DNA of 64,000 bases from Rheum nobile (taxonomy: Eukaryota > Streptophyta > Magnoliopsida > Caryophyllales > Polygonaceae), in contig WOAB01000895.1 in assembly GCA_027886185.1 (NCBI GenBank), forward strand, positions 1,426,001 to 1,490,000, in the 5' to 3' direction. Below are positions 41,414-52,270 of the stretch, in pieces; position 1 is the stretch's first letter; each line of letters begins with the position of its first letter. The translations under genes were made by a program, and so were the position numbers. Under the pieces are notes generated by a model. It was not told the DNA's origin. It saw nothing but the letters and a program-made list of their open reading frames with translations, and did no database searches.

Positions 41414-43188
41414 ATGGTGAACACAAGAAACACCATTCGTGCTGGTGTTGGGCCAAGCAACAACCCCAGACTGAATTTGAGGAGTGCCGCAAATCAAGGG
41501 GATGAGAATGAGTCGGTTTCTCACAACAACCCTGAGGGCAGTGGCCAGGTTCCAGACAATCCTCAGGTGCTATTTGACGCCGCGGCTATTGAAGCTATTC
41601 GGGGGATCGTGATGCAAGCGGTCATCGATATCTTGCGGCCAATCGCACCACATGCACAAGGTGTGCCAATTCATCAGGTGGTTCCTAGATTTGAGAAGCT
41701 AGTTGTCCATGTGCCTCAGGAAGATGCCGTCAGGAATAGAGGAAACTATGGTCGTGCGCTGAAGGCCATTAGCTCTATGAGGCCTGACAGCTATGATGGA
41801 AAGGGAGAACCAGTCAAAGTGGCATATTTGTTCTTACACATGGAGAGGTTATTCAGAAACGCCGAGTGCACTGAAGCTGAGAAAGTGCACATTGCTTCCA
41901 TTCAACTGAAGGAGGTGGATAGCGAATGGTGGAAAAGAACCGGTCTAGCTGATCATCCCGGTTTGAACTGGGAAATGTTTAAGACAAAGATGACCGATCG
42001 TTTCTTTTCCCGTGCTATGAGGGAAGAGAAGCATAAGGAGTTTCTCTATCCGAAGACGGATGGATTGAAAGTGACTGAGCTTGTAGCCGAGTTCAATCAC
42101 CTATTGCAGTACGTTGGGCCGGAAGTGTCCAGTGAGGAGCAAAAAATCTGGCATTTCCACGAGTGGATGAATCCAGACATCAAGCCACTGATGGTGCGCC
42201 ACGGATGCTCTACCTTGGAGCAGTACGTGGATGCTGCCTATAAGTTGGAGGTGACTCTAGAGGAGTCGACGAGAAAGCACAATCGCCAGAGACCGGCGTA
42301 GAGCCAGCCTCAGGCAAGTGGGTTCAAGCGACCCGCGCCACTGTCAAATTTTGCCAAGTCTTGCCGGGTGAGAACATAGGCGACTCAGGCAGGGTCCGCT
42401 CAGCGCTCGGGTCAGAGCAAGAATCCGATCCAATGTTACAACTGTGGCATGCCGGGGCACAAGAGCAATGAGTTTCCGAAGGATAAGAGGACGTGTTTTG
42501 CCTGCGGAAAGGAGGGGCACTTGTAGACGTTTTGTCCGTAAAGGAGACAAAAAGGAGCTGAGTCACATCAAGGGTTTGTTAGTCATAACAACCGACCCCG
42601 ATTCAAACCAGTGGAGGCTCCTAGTCCTTCGATGCAGACAATGGCTCAGAACAAGGGGAATGCCCCAGCTGCTTCAGGAGGTCAAGGTCAGCGACTCTAC
42701 GAGATGCGTGAGGATGACGGACCTAATGCTCTGATTGCTCAAGGTACTCTATACCTTCATTCTACTTCTGTGTGTATATTGTTTGATTCGGGTGCTACAC
42801 ATTCTTTCATTTCGGAGGACTGTGTGAGTAAGCTAGGCTTAGTGTGCAATGAGGCTTGTGCGCCTTTCGTAGTAAATCTTCCCAATGGTGAGCAGTTGGT
42901 GGGAACCAAGCGTCTGTCAGAATTTCCAATTACCATTCAGGGTAGGAAGTTCGAAGCAGATTTGATCTGTATAGCCATGGCTCCATACGACATTATTCTC
43001 GGGATGGATTGGCTGACGCGTCATGGGGCGGTAATCGATTTTAGCTCAAGGACTGTGACAGTATCATCTGGGGGCCAGTTTGTATGCAAGTTTAAGGTTC
43101 GTAATGACGCTGATAACGGCAAGCTTATCAATGCGATGGCTGCGTGTAAGCTACTTCGACAAGGTTGTGTCGGGTACCTGTGCCACTT
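41414..43188 (+). pseudogene. gag: Element C gag and protease
   Basis: Starts MVNTRNTIRAGVG after cggtaaacag. The gag domain matches D (ALKAISSMRPDSYDGKGEP, MTDRFFSRAMREEKH). Nonsense codons include TAG at 42299-42301, TAG within RT*ATQ near 42377, TAG at 42526-42528 and TAA near 42540. The first zinc knuckle has lost its last Cys (CYNCGMPGHKSNEF); the second is CFACGKEGHL followed by a stop. Protease retains LFDSGATHSFIS and YDIILGMDWLTRHG, and the sequence is colinear with D up to GYLCHF near 43188. There it breaks off; the next 115 bp are unrelated. Confidence 0.88.
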
Positions 43189-43300
43189 CCTTGATCTAGA
43201 AGTCACACTTAGACAACTTCGCATACAGCTGATTTTGTCTAAGGTGATCCGCAGATGTTCTTCGTGAGCTTCCTCACTCGGGGAATAGATCTGAAGTTGA
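43189..43300 (+). other. Filler sequence at the reverse-transcriptase deletion of C
   Basis: About 110 bp replace the ~1 kb of reverse transcriptase present in D. I see no match to D or to neighbouring elements; it may be filler from end-joining repair. Confidence 0.55.
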
Positions 43301-45267
43301 AGAGGTGTCTGACCTCCACACCAGTTTTGGCGCTACCGGAAGGAACCGATGGTTATGTGGTCTATAGTGATGCTTCAAAGCATGGGTTAGGATGTGTACT
43401 GATACAAAAAGGGAAGGTTATTGCGTACGCATCTCGTTAGTTGAAAACCTATGAGGCAAATTATCCGATGCATGATCTAGAGTTAGCGGTTGTGGTTTTC
43501 GCGTTGAAGATTTTGGGGCACTATATCTATGGTGTTAGGTGCCAAGTCTACACCGATCATAAGAGTCTCAAGTATGTGTTCACTCAGAAGGAGTTGAATA
43601 TGAGATAATGTCGCTGGTTAGAGCTACTCAAAGACTACGACATCGAGTTATTGTATCATCCGGGCAAGGCTAACGTGGTGGCCGATGAATTGAGCCGAAA
43701 GACGCCGCATGAGACCATAGTAGCTCTACTCACTGCTCAGACCAAGCTAAGCCAAGGATTGTGCGAGATTGACGTCTTGTACGATCAGCGTCGAGGATGC
43801 CTGAGTATGTTGGAGATTCAGGCTACGCTACTAGACCAGATCAAGGAAAGGCAAGTTGATGATGTGGTCTTGGTGAAGTTAAGCAGTGAAGTGATAGACG
43901 GGAAAGCTCCCGGATTCGTGGTTCAGGAGGATGGATCACTCTGGTTTCAGGACCGGATTTGTGTGCCTGACGTGGATGGCCTTCGCCAGTTGGTGATGAA
44001 GGAGACCCATTCGTCAGCTTATTCTGTACATCCAGGCTCTAGTAAGATGTACAAAGACCTCAGAAAGAAATTTTGGTGGCCCAATATGAAGTGGGATGTA
44101 GCAGAATTTGTGGCGAAATGCTTGACTTGTCAGAAGGTCAATATTGAACACCGTAGACCAGGTGGTGAATTGCTACCTCTCCCAGTGCCAGAGTGGAAGT
44201 GGGAGGATATTGCTATGGACTTCGTCACGGGATTGCCGAAGACTCATAATCAAAAGGATGCTATATGGGTGATCATTGACAGGCTCACGAAGAGTGCTCA
44301 CTTCGTGGATATCAAGTCGACATGGGGAACCCAGAAGCTATCAGAAGTTTTCCTACACGAGATTGTCCGTTTGCATGGTACACTAAAAACCATTGTATTG
44401 GATCGTGACGGCCGATTCATGTCGAGATTCTAGAAAGAACTCCACAAGGCCATGGGAACCGAGTTGAGGTTCAGTACTGCGTTTCATCCTCAGACGGATG
44501 GACAATCTGAGAGGACCATCCAGACACTGGAGGATATGCTAAGAGCTTGCGTACTTGATCGTCCGACTAGTTGGGAGAACAGCTTAAGTCTGATTGAATT
44601 CATGTACAACAATAGCTGGCATTCTACCATTAAGATGGCTTCATTCGAGGCATTGTACAGTCGGAGGTGCAGATCTCCAATTTGTTGGGACGAAAATGCC
44701 GACAAGGTTCTGCTCGGACCAGAGTTAGTCGAAAGGATTGCCTCGGACATTGCTTTGATCAGACAGAGGATGTTGATGGCTCAGAGTCGACAGAAGTCTT
44801 ATGCAGATCTGAAGCGCAGGAATGTCGAGTTTGAGGTAGGTGACAAAGTGTTTGTCAGGGTGTCGCCATACAAGGGTGTGTTCAGGTTCGGCAAGCGTGG
44901 GAAGCTTAACCCTCGCTACGTGGGACCGTTTGAGATCCTTGACAGAGTGGGGACTCTAGCGTCTCGTTTAGCATTGCCGCCATCGGCGCATCCCATGCAT
45001 AACGTGTTCCACGTGTCTTTGCTGAGGAAGTACATGCTAGATGTGTCTCATGTGCTGAGTTATGAGGACATCGAGATTCAGGCAAATGGTACCTACGAGG
45101 AGATACTTGTGCGTATTCTCGAACGTCACGAGAATCACTTGCGGAACAAGGTGGTACCATTAGTACGGATTCTTTAGTCCAAGTCTGGATCTGAAGAGGT
45201 TACTTGGGAAACCTGGGAGACTGAGGCTGATATACTTAGTCGTTTTCCCGATCTGTTTTCGGCCTAG
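43301..45267 (+). pseudogene. pol: Element C RNase H and integrase
   Basis: Sequence related to D resumes at LKRCLTSTPVLALPEG and VVYSDASKHGLGCVL (RNase H). TAG at 43438-43440 and TAA at 43606-43608 replace Gln codons. The integrase zinc part is HSSAYSVHPGSSKMYKDL and CLTCQKVN. The core has AMDFVTGLP, VLDRDGRF (D keeps VSDQDGRF) and HPQTDGQSERTIQTLEDML. TAG at 44431-44433 and 45175-45177 replace Trp codons (SRFWKE, LWSKSG). The chromodomain-like end EEVTWETWETEADI stops at 45265-45267. Without reverse transcriptase the element could only have moved with help in trans. Confidence 0.88.
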
Positions 45268-45378
45268 TTTCGGGGTCGAAACCTTTTTTTAAGGGGGCGG
45301 TGATGTAATATCCCGTATTTGTTTTTGTTATTTCCGGCCAAGTTTTGGGGTCGAAACTTGGCTTTAAGGGGGTAGTGA
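45268..45378 (+). other. Element C duplicated polypurine cassettes
   Basis: Two units: ggtcgaaacctttttttaaggggg then cggtgaTGTAATATCCCG, and ggtcgaaacttggctttaaggggg then tagtgaTGTAATACCCC. Each purine tract is followed by an LTR-like TGTAATA start; the second is the real LTR start (45379). Confidence 0.8.
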
Positions 45379-47326
45379 TGTAATACCCCTCATTTTAGTA
45401 AGGGTATTTGGGTATCTTCCCAACCCTCGTTCTATAATTGTGACGCGTTTGGCGAAATTCGGAAATTCTGTAACTCGTATAATCTCTGTAATAATTCTTT
45501 GAGCGTTATAATATACATTCGATGTATTATTAAGGCTGGGAATATTTTTATGGATACGAGTATTCAATGTTGGGGGTAAATCCACGTGTAAAACCTTTCC
45601 TAGAGGTCCCGGATGCGCGAGTGGCATTTCCGCGACCGCAGAAGAATTTCCGCAATCGCGAAAACATGTTCATCGTCTTCTTCCAGAACCTCGGCGTTTC
45701 GCCGGTTCCGAGGCCGCCATTACGCCGGGGGGAGGCAGATTGATTCGTCTGGCCGACGTTACTCCCCTTCTCACCCTATAAATAGGGCCTTCAGCCCTCG
45801 GATTCTCCATCCACAGTGCTCTCGATCTCTCTTTCCTTCTCTCGTTCCCTTGTCGCCGGAGTTCGTGCCATCCTCGGAAGCTTGCCGGAGTTCTCACCGG
45901 AATTGGTGGTGTTCCCCTAGTGCCTTGGAAGCGTGGAGTTATAGCATCATTGTTCGAAGCTGGGGAGCATCGTCGTCGTAGTCTTTCGGTGAGCCTTGTG
46001 CCGATTTAGGGCCGCGTCAGGGAGGGATCCGCGATCGCAGATATGAACACCGCGACCGCGGATGGTGCCTAGAAATCCACGACCACGGAATTCAAAACCG
46101 CGACTGCGGCTTGCCTTAGCAAGCGCGATCGTGGCTTTGGACGAGCCGGTCACGGATGGGACCCTCGTTCCTTTCGTTTCCGTTCGTTTCATTATATTCG
46201 TATCGAATCTAACCTAGGGTTTCGTCGTGGGTTCGTTGTCGTCGTAGGAATCCGTAACCAGATTCCGTTTTCAGTTCCCAGATACCCGGAACCCGACAAT
46301 CTACGTTCGTCTCGATTAAGGCAAGTGGCGGTTCGCTCTTGCTTATCATTCCATGTTTTGGTTAATTATCAATTATTTTAATTGTTAATTAAATTGGGAT
46401 GAAGTGTTGTTTTCGTTTGGGGAACAGATTTTATAAATGTGTGATTTAAAATGCGATATTATTATAGGTTGTATATACTGCTAGAAACAACGCTATTATA
46501 TCTGTTATTATCGTGATGGTATTGGTGTGGACTTTATGTGCGAACTTAATATATAGTTAGAACGAGTATTCGTAGGAACGATATGTATCTCATTGCGAGT
46601 ACTGGCTGTTTCTTTATAACCGTGGTGCGTAGGATGTCCAAGCCCTAACACCCTTCCCTGGTCATGACCTACCCCTATCCGAGTATAGGGGTGGTGCACA
46701 CAGCCGGTGCCAAACATTCGGGAAATGCTCCCAAGATATATCTCGTATCGAGATGATATATTTATATGATAAAAGCTGTAACGTGAATATACGTTTTGTA
46801 ATTAAATAAGATAAGTGCGATTATGCACATAATTAATATACCCTCGGGCGAGGAGTGCAACGTGGAAACCACCCGGGCTTCGATTAAAGTAAGTCCTCCT
46901 TCCAAATCTGAATTCGCATTGCGCGGTGAGGTTGGTCGTGGACCCAAATGGTCAAGTCATTTTAAACGCTTGTGTGAAATTATAACGTTCCCAAACACTT
47001 GTCATACTTTCCGATAAGACTCAATCTTTTGGAGTCTTCTCTTCATACGTTCCCGTAAGACTCGACTTTTGGAGTCTTCTCTTGTTCATACTGTTTCGTA
47101 TATTTCCGTAGGAGGTTCACTGTCGTCATCGGTTATTATTCGAGAAACGACAGGTGTAACCTAATACGACTACTTAGAACCTTTCTATTTTACCCTTGCA
47201 TAGTCTTTCATTAGACTAACCAACCGGTTTATTTCCCTTGCATGGTTGGCTGGTGTCATCCGTCTCATATGGCACATCAGGAAAACTTCCCTTCCGTGAA
47301 GGCTAGTACGCGACGATGAAGGCAGA
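45379..47326 (+). repeat. 3' LTR of element C, truncated
   Basis: Matches 17109-19048 and continues through the site where D sits in the 5' copy (ttccgtgaaggctagtacg). TATA box TATAAATA at 45777-45784. It ends at gatgaaggcaga (47326), missing the last ~290 bp, and runs straight into leader sequence of element A. Confidence 0.88.
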
Positions 47327-47442
47327 AAGGGGACTTAGCTTGGGTTGGGCTTTGGCTCTTAATACCAATTGATGAGGAGTACAACGTATATAAGCATTCA
47401 AAATGAATTTGAGAGAGGAGAAAGGGGACTTAGCTTGGGTTT
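47327..47442 (-). repeat. Leader of element A, LTR-proximal part with partial duplication
   Basis: The sequence aaaggggacttagcttgggt...ggctctt.ataccaattgatga occurs twice (47327-47375 and 47420-47465). The left copy duplicates the primer site and the first bases of the LTR (tgatgag), separated by ~45 bp of other sequence. Confidence 0.7.
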
Positions 47443-47459
47443 TGGCTCTTGATACCAAT
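47443..47459 (-). other. Primer-binding site of element A
   Basis: On the minus strand the 5' LTR is followed by ATTGGTATCAAGAGCC, close to the initiator-Met tRNA complement. Confidence 0.8.
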
Positions 47460-48275
47460 TGATGAGAATCAAACCCTCAAAAGAGGTTTTTCTTCCCAAG
47501 AGAAGCTAGGTCGTGGCCAAGCTAGGGTTCCTCCTTCACTCTTGAGCTTGGATGGCCTCCAATGGCCTTTGGAAGAGGATCTCGGTCGTGGAAGAGGTGG
47601 AACGTCAAGGGAGCGCCGAGAGGGCCGGAGGGCGGCCGAGGGGAGGCGCGGCTGGCGGCGCTAGGCTTCGTGGCCAAGGGACCCTCCTCTAGAGGTTCCT
47701 TGGCTGAACGGAATGTGTTCCTACCAATTTGTATGCTTGGCTTTGTGAGAATATGAGATTGAGAGGAAGAAATGCAAGATTGAAGACTTGGGTTGAAGAG
47801 ATAGTGGCTGCCTAGGAGAGATATACTCTTACCCAAGGCTTTGGCCACTCTTTAATTCTTCAACTAGTTTGCAAAAGGAGACAACAAGGAGTTTAAATAG
47901 TCTAGGGTTGTTGGGTGGACTAGGAGCCATTGGCAAATGGGTCCACACACCCACCAATAAAAGGAAATGCATAAATAAACCCACAAAGGGGTAAAGAGGG
48001 ATAAAAGCCATAAGGCTTGGGTGGAGGCGCGCGCCTAGATGCCTTGGAGTCGAAGCACCGGGTGCTTGATTGTCGTGGCATGGAGGCGTGGGCGCCGTGG
48101 CTACTCCAAGGTGAGGCACAAAAGTGGGCTTGTCCCTTGGGTTGGTGGATCTCCGTCGCTTGGGCTTCAGATGGCACGGTGGACTAGGGCGTTGAGGGCT
48201 TGTGCCATGGCTCGGGCTCGGGCCCTAGTCATCGAGCCTTGAATGTCCTTGTTGATGGGTGTTTGGCACTCATCA
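47460..48275 (-). repeat. 5' LTR of element A
   Basis: 816 bp; plus strand TGATGAGAATC ... GCACTCATCA, followed by the duplication acaca (48276-48280). It differs from the 3' LTR at about 22 positions. The minus strand at its start encodes DECQTPINKDIQ and MTRARARAMAQAL. Confidence 0.92.
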
Positions 48276-48280
48276 ACACA

Positions 48281-48510
48281 TCTTGGAGAGATACTGAATC
48301 TAGAGTGGTTCTTCAGAATATCGTGGCAAATGTGAATGTTGTGGAGAATGGAGAGTCCCGAGATAAAGGCTCTTTGTTTGTTATCGATGAGGCCCCTGAG
48401 ATTGATTTTGATCCGGTCAACAATGATTTTGTGATAGCTTTGTAGAGTGTATTGTAGCACACTAAGGGTATGAAGTCCTTAACAACGGTTGGATTACTGA
48501 CCTTCGACAC
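48281..48510 (-). pseudogene. LINE reverse-transcriptase fragment, central part
   Basis: On the minus strand: KVSNPTVVKDFIPLVCYNTLYKAI, then after a shift IIVDRIKINLRGLIDNKQ, RAFISGLSILHNIHICHDIL and SPRC. This matches plant L1-type LINE reverse transcriptase (VPKV.NP..VKDFRPI, NRIK..L..II...Q.AFI.GR.I.DNI). The next residues, RCVIKID..KAFDSVN, are completed at 2708 on the other side of element A. One frameshift is visible. It is bounded on the right by a solo LTR. Confidence 0.87.
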
Positions 48511-49350
48511 TGTTGGATCGTTAGTGTTACGTCTGAGGGAACAAATGCTTTGTTCTCACAGAAGGTGCAGCAGAATAATATAGCAAGAAAGACAGTAATT
48601 AGAACTCACGATGTATAGTGGAAACCCCAATCAGTCAAATAACTAACTAGGGAAAAACCACTACCTTCAAGCTTCTCGCTTGAGAGGACTTTGAAGAGTC
48701 TACTTGTCTTATTGATTTCTTGATCGGTTACACTTGTAGCCTATACTTCAAACCCTAGACTTTCCACCTAGATTTGAATCTCTTTTACAACGAGAACACG
48801 AGCTCACTCTCTAAGACTCACAGACGCTTCACTTTTTTTTTCTCAATGACAATGATCGGAATTTGTACCTAAGAAATGAGTATCACACTTCTATTTATAC
48901 AACTAAAAAATCCTACTAACAATATAAGATCTCTCTCTCTAATTTCAGCAACAAGAAGATATTAAAATGATTTGATAAGATAAAATCTCAACCAAATATA
49001 TTATCTAAAGAAAGATTTCCTAAGATAATATAATCGGAATAAGATAATATATTTCTCTCTCCAAATCTTCCAATCGGCGTGATTCACTTGATTTCCCTTT
49101 TCTTCAACCGCATGATCTTCTAAGATAATCTTCATAATCTCCATGCTTGAATTCTTCGTACCATTTGCAGCTTGAAGTTTGTTCGGCACTGATATTCCTT
49201 GAGAGATAACAAAGCGTATGGAGACTGCTTTGTTCCCTCTGCAATCTTGCACTGCTAATGGTTCCTTGTGATAACTGTATTTGTTCCTGAAACACTTGGA
49301 TACCAGATTAGTTGAATGTTTGTTACCATCAAAACCTAAGGAATTCAACA
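48511..49350 (-). mobile_element. Solo LTR (TGTTG...CAACA), probably Copia
   Basis: 840 bp with perfect TGTTG/CAACA ends, splitting LINE coding between LTLV and SKVSNP. Flanks gacac (48506-48510) and agcac (49351-49355) are an imperfect 5-bp duplication. On the minus strand a TATAAATAG box lies at 48890-48900, suggesting minus orientation. No internal region is present. The Copia assignment rests only on ends and composition. Confidence 0.68.
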
Positions 49351-50230
49351 AGCACCAAGGTGAGGATGGGGTGGTTGAGTTGTTGAGGAGGCGTCATGAG
49401 TTGAAGAAGTCCACTATGGAAGATGACACTCCAGTACATGTAACATTCCAAGATTTTTCAAAGAAAAGATAGTTAAATCCGTTAGAATGTGGTGTCTTGC
49501 AATCCTTAATGGAGAAGATGGATGATTAGCTTCAGCGTAAGTGACATGTTTGATAAGGTCAAGGTGTGATTCGTTGTGGATGAGGGGGGCATGGTGATGT
49601 TGGAGGTATTGAAGGGGGGGTATGGTTAGGCTGCCAAATGAGGTTGTAGAAACCTTCAATCAAAATTCTTGTAATGCCAACTTTATCAGTATTCTTCCTA
49701 TCCATGGAGTCAAGTACAAAGTTTATAGAGTTTTTGGACCTTCTACTTTTGTTATGATTGTGGAAAAGAGAAGTACAAGGATCCAATTGATTTTGGATTG
49801 TTGCTGAAGAATTCCTCTGAGCTTTTCCATTTCACTCTTAAGGTCGGAGATACAGTAAGATTCAGCTTTGTGAATGGTAGCATCAAAAGGGTTTGTGTGG
49901 GAGGCAATATTAATTGTTGGATTCAAGCTTGCTTTTGTTATCTTCAATCTTCGTAGAGAGCGACTCAATAATATCGGATTGAAATTTGCAAAGTTTGTAT
50001 TCCAAGGCCTTAAGTTTGAATTCCAGACTTCAACAATGGTAGGAAGGAAGGCTTCATGAGAAGCCCAGTTATTGTTGAATTTGAAGGGGGTGTTACTTCT
50101 TTTGTGGGAATGACTAAGAGAGAGAATGGATGGTTTGTGGTCTGAGAGATCAGGAGGAGCAAAGAAGGTGGAGGAACTAGGGAAGAGTCTAAGCCAATTG
50201 GCATTCGTTAGAACCTTATCAAGTTTGCAT
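49351..50230 (-). pseudogene. LINE ORF2 fragment: endonuclease end and reverse-transcriptase start
   Basis: On the minus strand from ~50230: KLDKVLTNANWLRLFPSS, SDHKPSILSLSH and NNNWASHEAFLPTIVEVW match the C-terminal part of the LINE apurinic endonuclease. A helical linker follows (SLRRLKITKASLN, HKAESYCISDLKSEMEKLRG), then DPCTSLFHN and SRRSKNSINFVLDSMDRK. The start of reverse transcriptase follows: AIFSIKDCKTPHSNGFNYLF, SWNVTCTG, FFNS and QLNHPILTLV. Several frameshifts and stops. It continues past the solo LTR into 48510. The LINE is 5'-truncated near 50230. Confidence 0.85.
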
Positions 50231-50717
50231 CACGTACGAGCTCATTCGTTGTTTTTATTATATTTAATTTTTTTCTTTAAATTTATTTTTATATATACAA
50301 TAATCTAAAGTCGGACTAATTTGTCCTACATGTCGTCCATTTAACTATGACATAAACATTTTTTTTACCAATTACCTTACCATCTTTCACATTGTGGTTT
50401 ATTACTTTATTTTTTTCACATTTGTTCAACAAATAATCCTTATCTTTAAAGACATTATACATAGGACATGGTCCTCATGATAAACCAGCAGCAAGGACTA
50501 CACTGCCTAAATGAGCTAATCTATAGGTCACACGATTAATTTCCCTGATAATATGTCGGACATTTGTTTTCAAGGACCCTAACAAATCTATTTTGAACTC
50601 TGAGATTCATCCCAATTTCTCATAAGCAACTTTATATTTTTTAATAGAATTAATGATACATAAATTATTACATTTTATTTCTATCTATGTACTCCCTCTC
50701 ATCAGTTTTAACTGACA
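50231..50717. other. AT-rich spacer with weak RNase H-like remnant
   Basis: Mostly low-complexity AT sequence. On the minus strand at 50640-50465 one frame reads KVAYEKLG, then VRHIIREINRVTYRLAHLG, resembling the end of the RNase H domain found with plant LINEs (H..RE.N.VAH.LA). At 50692-50717, tactccctctcatcag looks like a Stowaway-type MITE end cut by the Helitron. Confidence 0.35.
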
Positions 50718-51059
50718 CTAGTGTAGTACCCGTGCCTTGCAAGGATCTGTTTATTTTTTTTTATTTTTTTAAAATAGTATATAAGAAAATATTTAATTGA
50801 TATAGAAATATATAGGCAGTGACTATTATAAAAAAGATGAATGCTAATATAAAAAAGGACTAATTGAATATAAAATATTGAAGAGATTAACAAAATACAT
50901 TATCGAAAGAGAGGCGAAACTCTCCATAATTTTATTAATAGTAAAATTGGCTAAGTAGTTTTAAAACGTAGATAGTTACATCCCTAACATCTATACTACT
51001 AAAACGATAAAGCATAATCAAAATGTTTACCTAATACATGAAAATGAAACCCTAAACAT

Positions 51060-52270
51060 AAATCTCATAAGATGTTCAAAATTGCTATAAATTATGAAAA
51101 ACTTTGTTGTTATACTACATTGGTAGTAGTATTAGATCTTTTTTTGTTTTTGTCTCATATCAAAATCTTTAAACCTTTCTTGCTAGTAACTCTTGATGAT
51201 GCAACATAAAATTGACCATGAGTGATGCAAAATAAAACTGACCATGAGTGAAAATAGGGCGTGGAAGATACAATCCGAAATTTGTAAGAGATTGGCCCTG
51301 GCTATTGTTTGTCGTCATAGCAAAACAGACACTCAAGAGAAATTGTCTTCGTTGAAACTTGAACGGGTATGAAGTGTCTGACGGTGACATGAGCATGCGA
51401 GGATTCAAAACTGTATGTCTAATATTGTAGTTAAAATAATTCTTCCTTGTATGACATGACTGTCGAGTTGCGTGGTTATCAATCTTGTCCCATTGCATAA
51501 ACTTGAAGACTGGTCAATATTTCAAAGAAGCATAATAGAGACTTTAACCTTAGTTTTTAATACATGATTTGGGACACTAAAGCATCTAATATTTTTCAAG
51601 TAGTCAGAAGTATAAACACTTGCATCGTTATCTGTAATAAAACTTGTCTTGCAAAGGCTATCCGAACTGAGATAGACTTTCTCATTACCTGGTAACAAAG
51701 ACAATATATAGTTATTAACTCTATCTACATCTTCATGTGTTGGTGCAAGAATTGCTCGTTCTTCAAAGTATTTTGGAGACAATTGATTGTCCAAAAGAGA
51801 GGGATAAACAAACTTAATAATTGCTAGAATCAGATCTAAGTCATAATCATTCACCAATAGTTCATCAGGAATTTGTATTTGTGCTTCTCCATCTTGTCAT
51901 CACCTATAATACCATCTCCGATGCTTAATACCCTTTTAGAAAATTCATTTGCTTCTTGTATATCATAATCAGATGTACCTTATTGAATCCTCATGTTTCT
52001 TGTCAAACTAAGAATTTTGCAACATTCCCACAAATAAGAGGAATTAATGGTGGCAAAAATAATATCTTGCTTGCTTCCTTTTGTGATAACGGGTAGGATT
52101 TGCCCAAAGTCTCCACCAAATACTACGACTTTCCCTCCAAAAGGTTATACTGAACTAAGAGGATTTTTAGCCCATAGAATATCTTTTAAAGTCATGTCTA
52201 ATGCTTCAAAATAGAATCTATTCGTCATCGGAGCTCATCCCATATAATAAGTTTGGCAACACAAATCAAT
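51060..52270 (-). pseudogene. Helitron PIF1-like helicase remnant
   Basis: Broken minus-strand frames give helicase motifs in order. AKLIIWDE and NRFYFEALDMTLKDILWA (Walker B region, with a shift inside DEAPM) are followed by KVVVFGGDFGQILPVITKGS, DIIFATINSSYLWECC and LTRNMR. Then come RAILAPTHEDVDRVNNYILS, LLPGNEKVYLSSDS and IRCFSVPNHVLKTKVKVSIMLL. The final part is FQRRQFLLSVCFAMTTNNSQGQ and LYLPRPIFTHGQFY. This is the C-terminal half of the Helitron RepHel protein, which unwinds DNA during rolling-circle transposition. The Walker A segment and Rep are absent. Stops and shifts make it a pseudogene. Confidence 0.88.

Larger units (their letters stand above)
17109..47326 (+). mobile_element. 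Gypsy element C (Tekay/Del-like), 3' end truncated
   Basis: A plus-strand element within the leader of A. The 5' LTR is 17109-19048 plus 39424-39748 (split by D); then primer site, a pre-gag frame, gag-protease, RNase H-integrase, duplicated polypurine cassettes, and a 3' LTR from 45379 that stops about 290 bp short at 47326. Reverse transcriptase is deleted. The left flank is ggaac but no matching duplication exists on the right because the 3' LTR end is missing. Gag, protease and integrase are closely related to those of D, so the two belong to sister families. Confidence 0.88.
2709..48275 (-). mobile_element. Gypsy element A, complete with nested insertions
   Basis: This minus-strand LTR retrotransposon is bounded by two 816-bp LTRs (5' LTR 47460-48275, 3' LTR 2709-3524) that differ at about 22 positions. 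The 5-bp sequence acaca flanks both outer ends (2704-2708 and 48276-48280), and LINE coding sequence continues from one flank to the other, so the 45.6-kb span is a single insertion. Without the nested elements B and C it would be about 6.6 kb. It keeps an LTR, primer site, leader, gag-protease and traces of integrase. No reverse transcriptase or RNase H was recognised, so it was probably non-autonomous. The LTR-encoded pol tail relates it to B and F. Confidence 0.9.
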
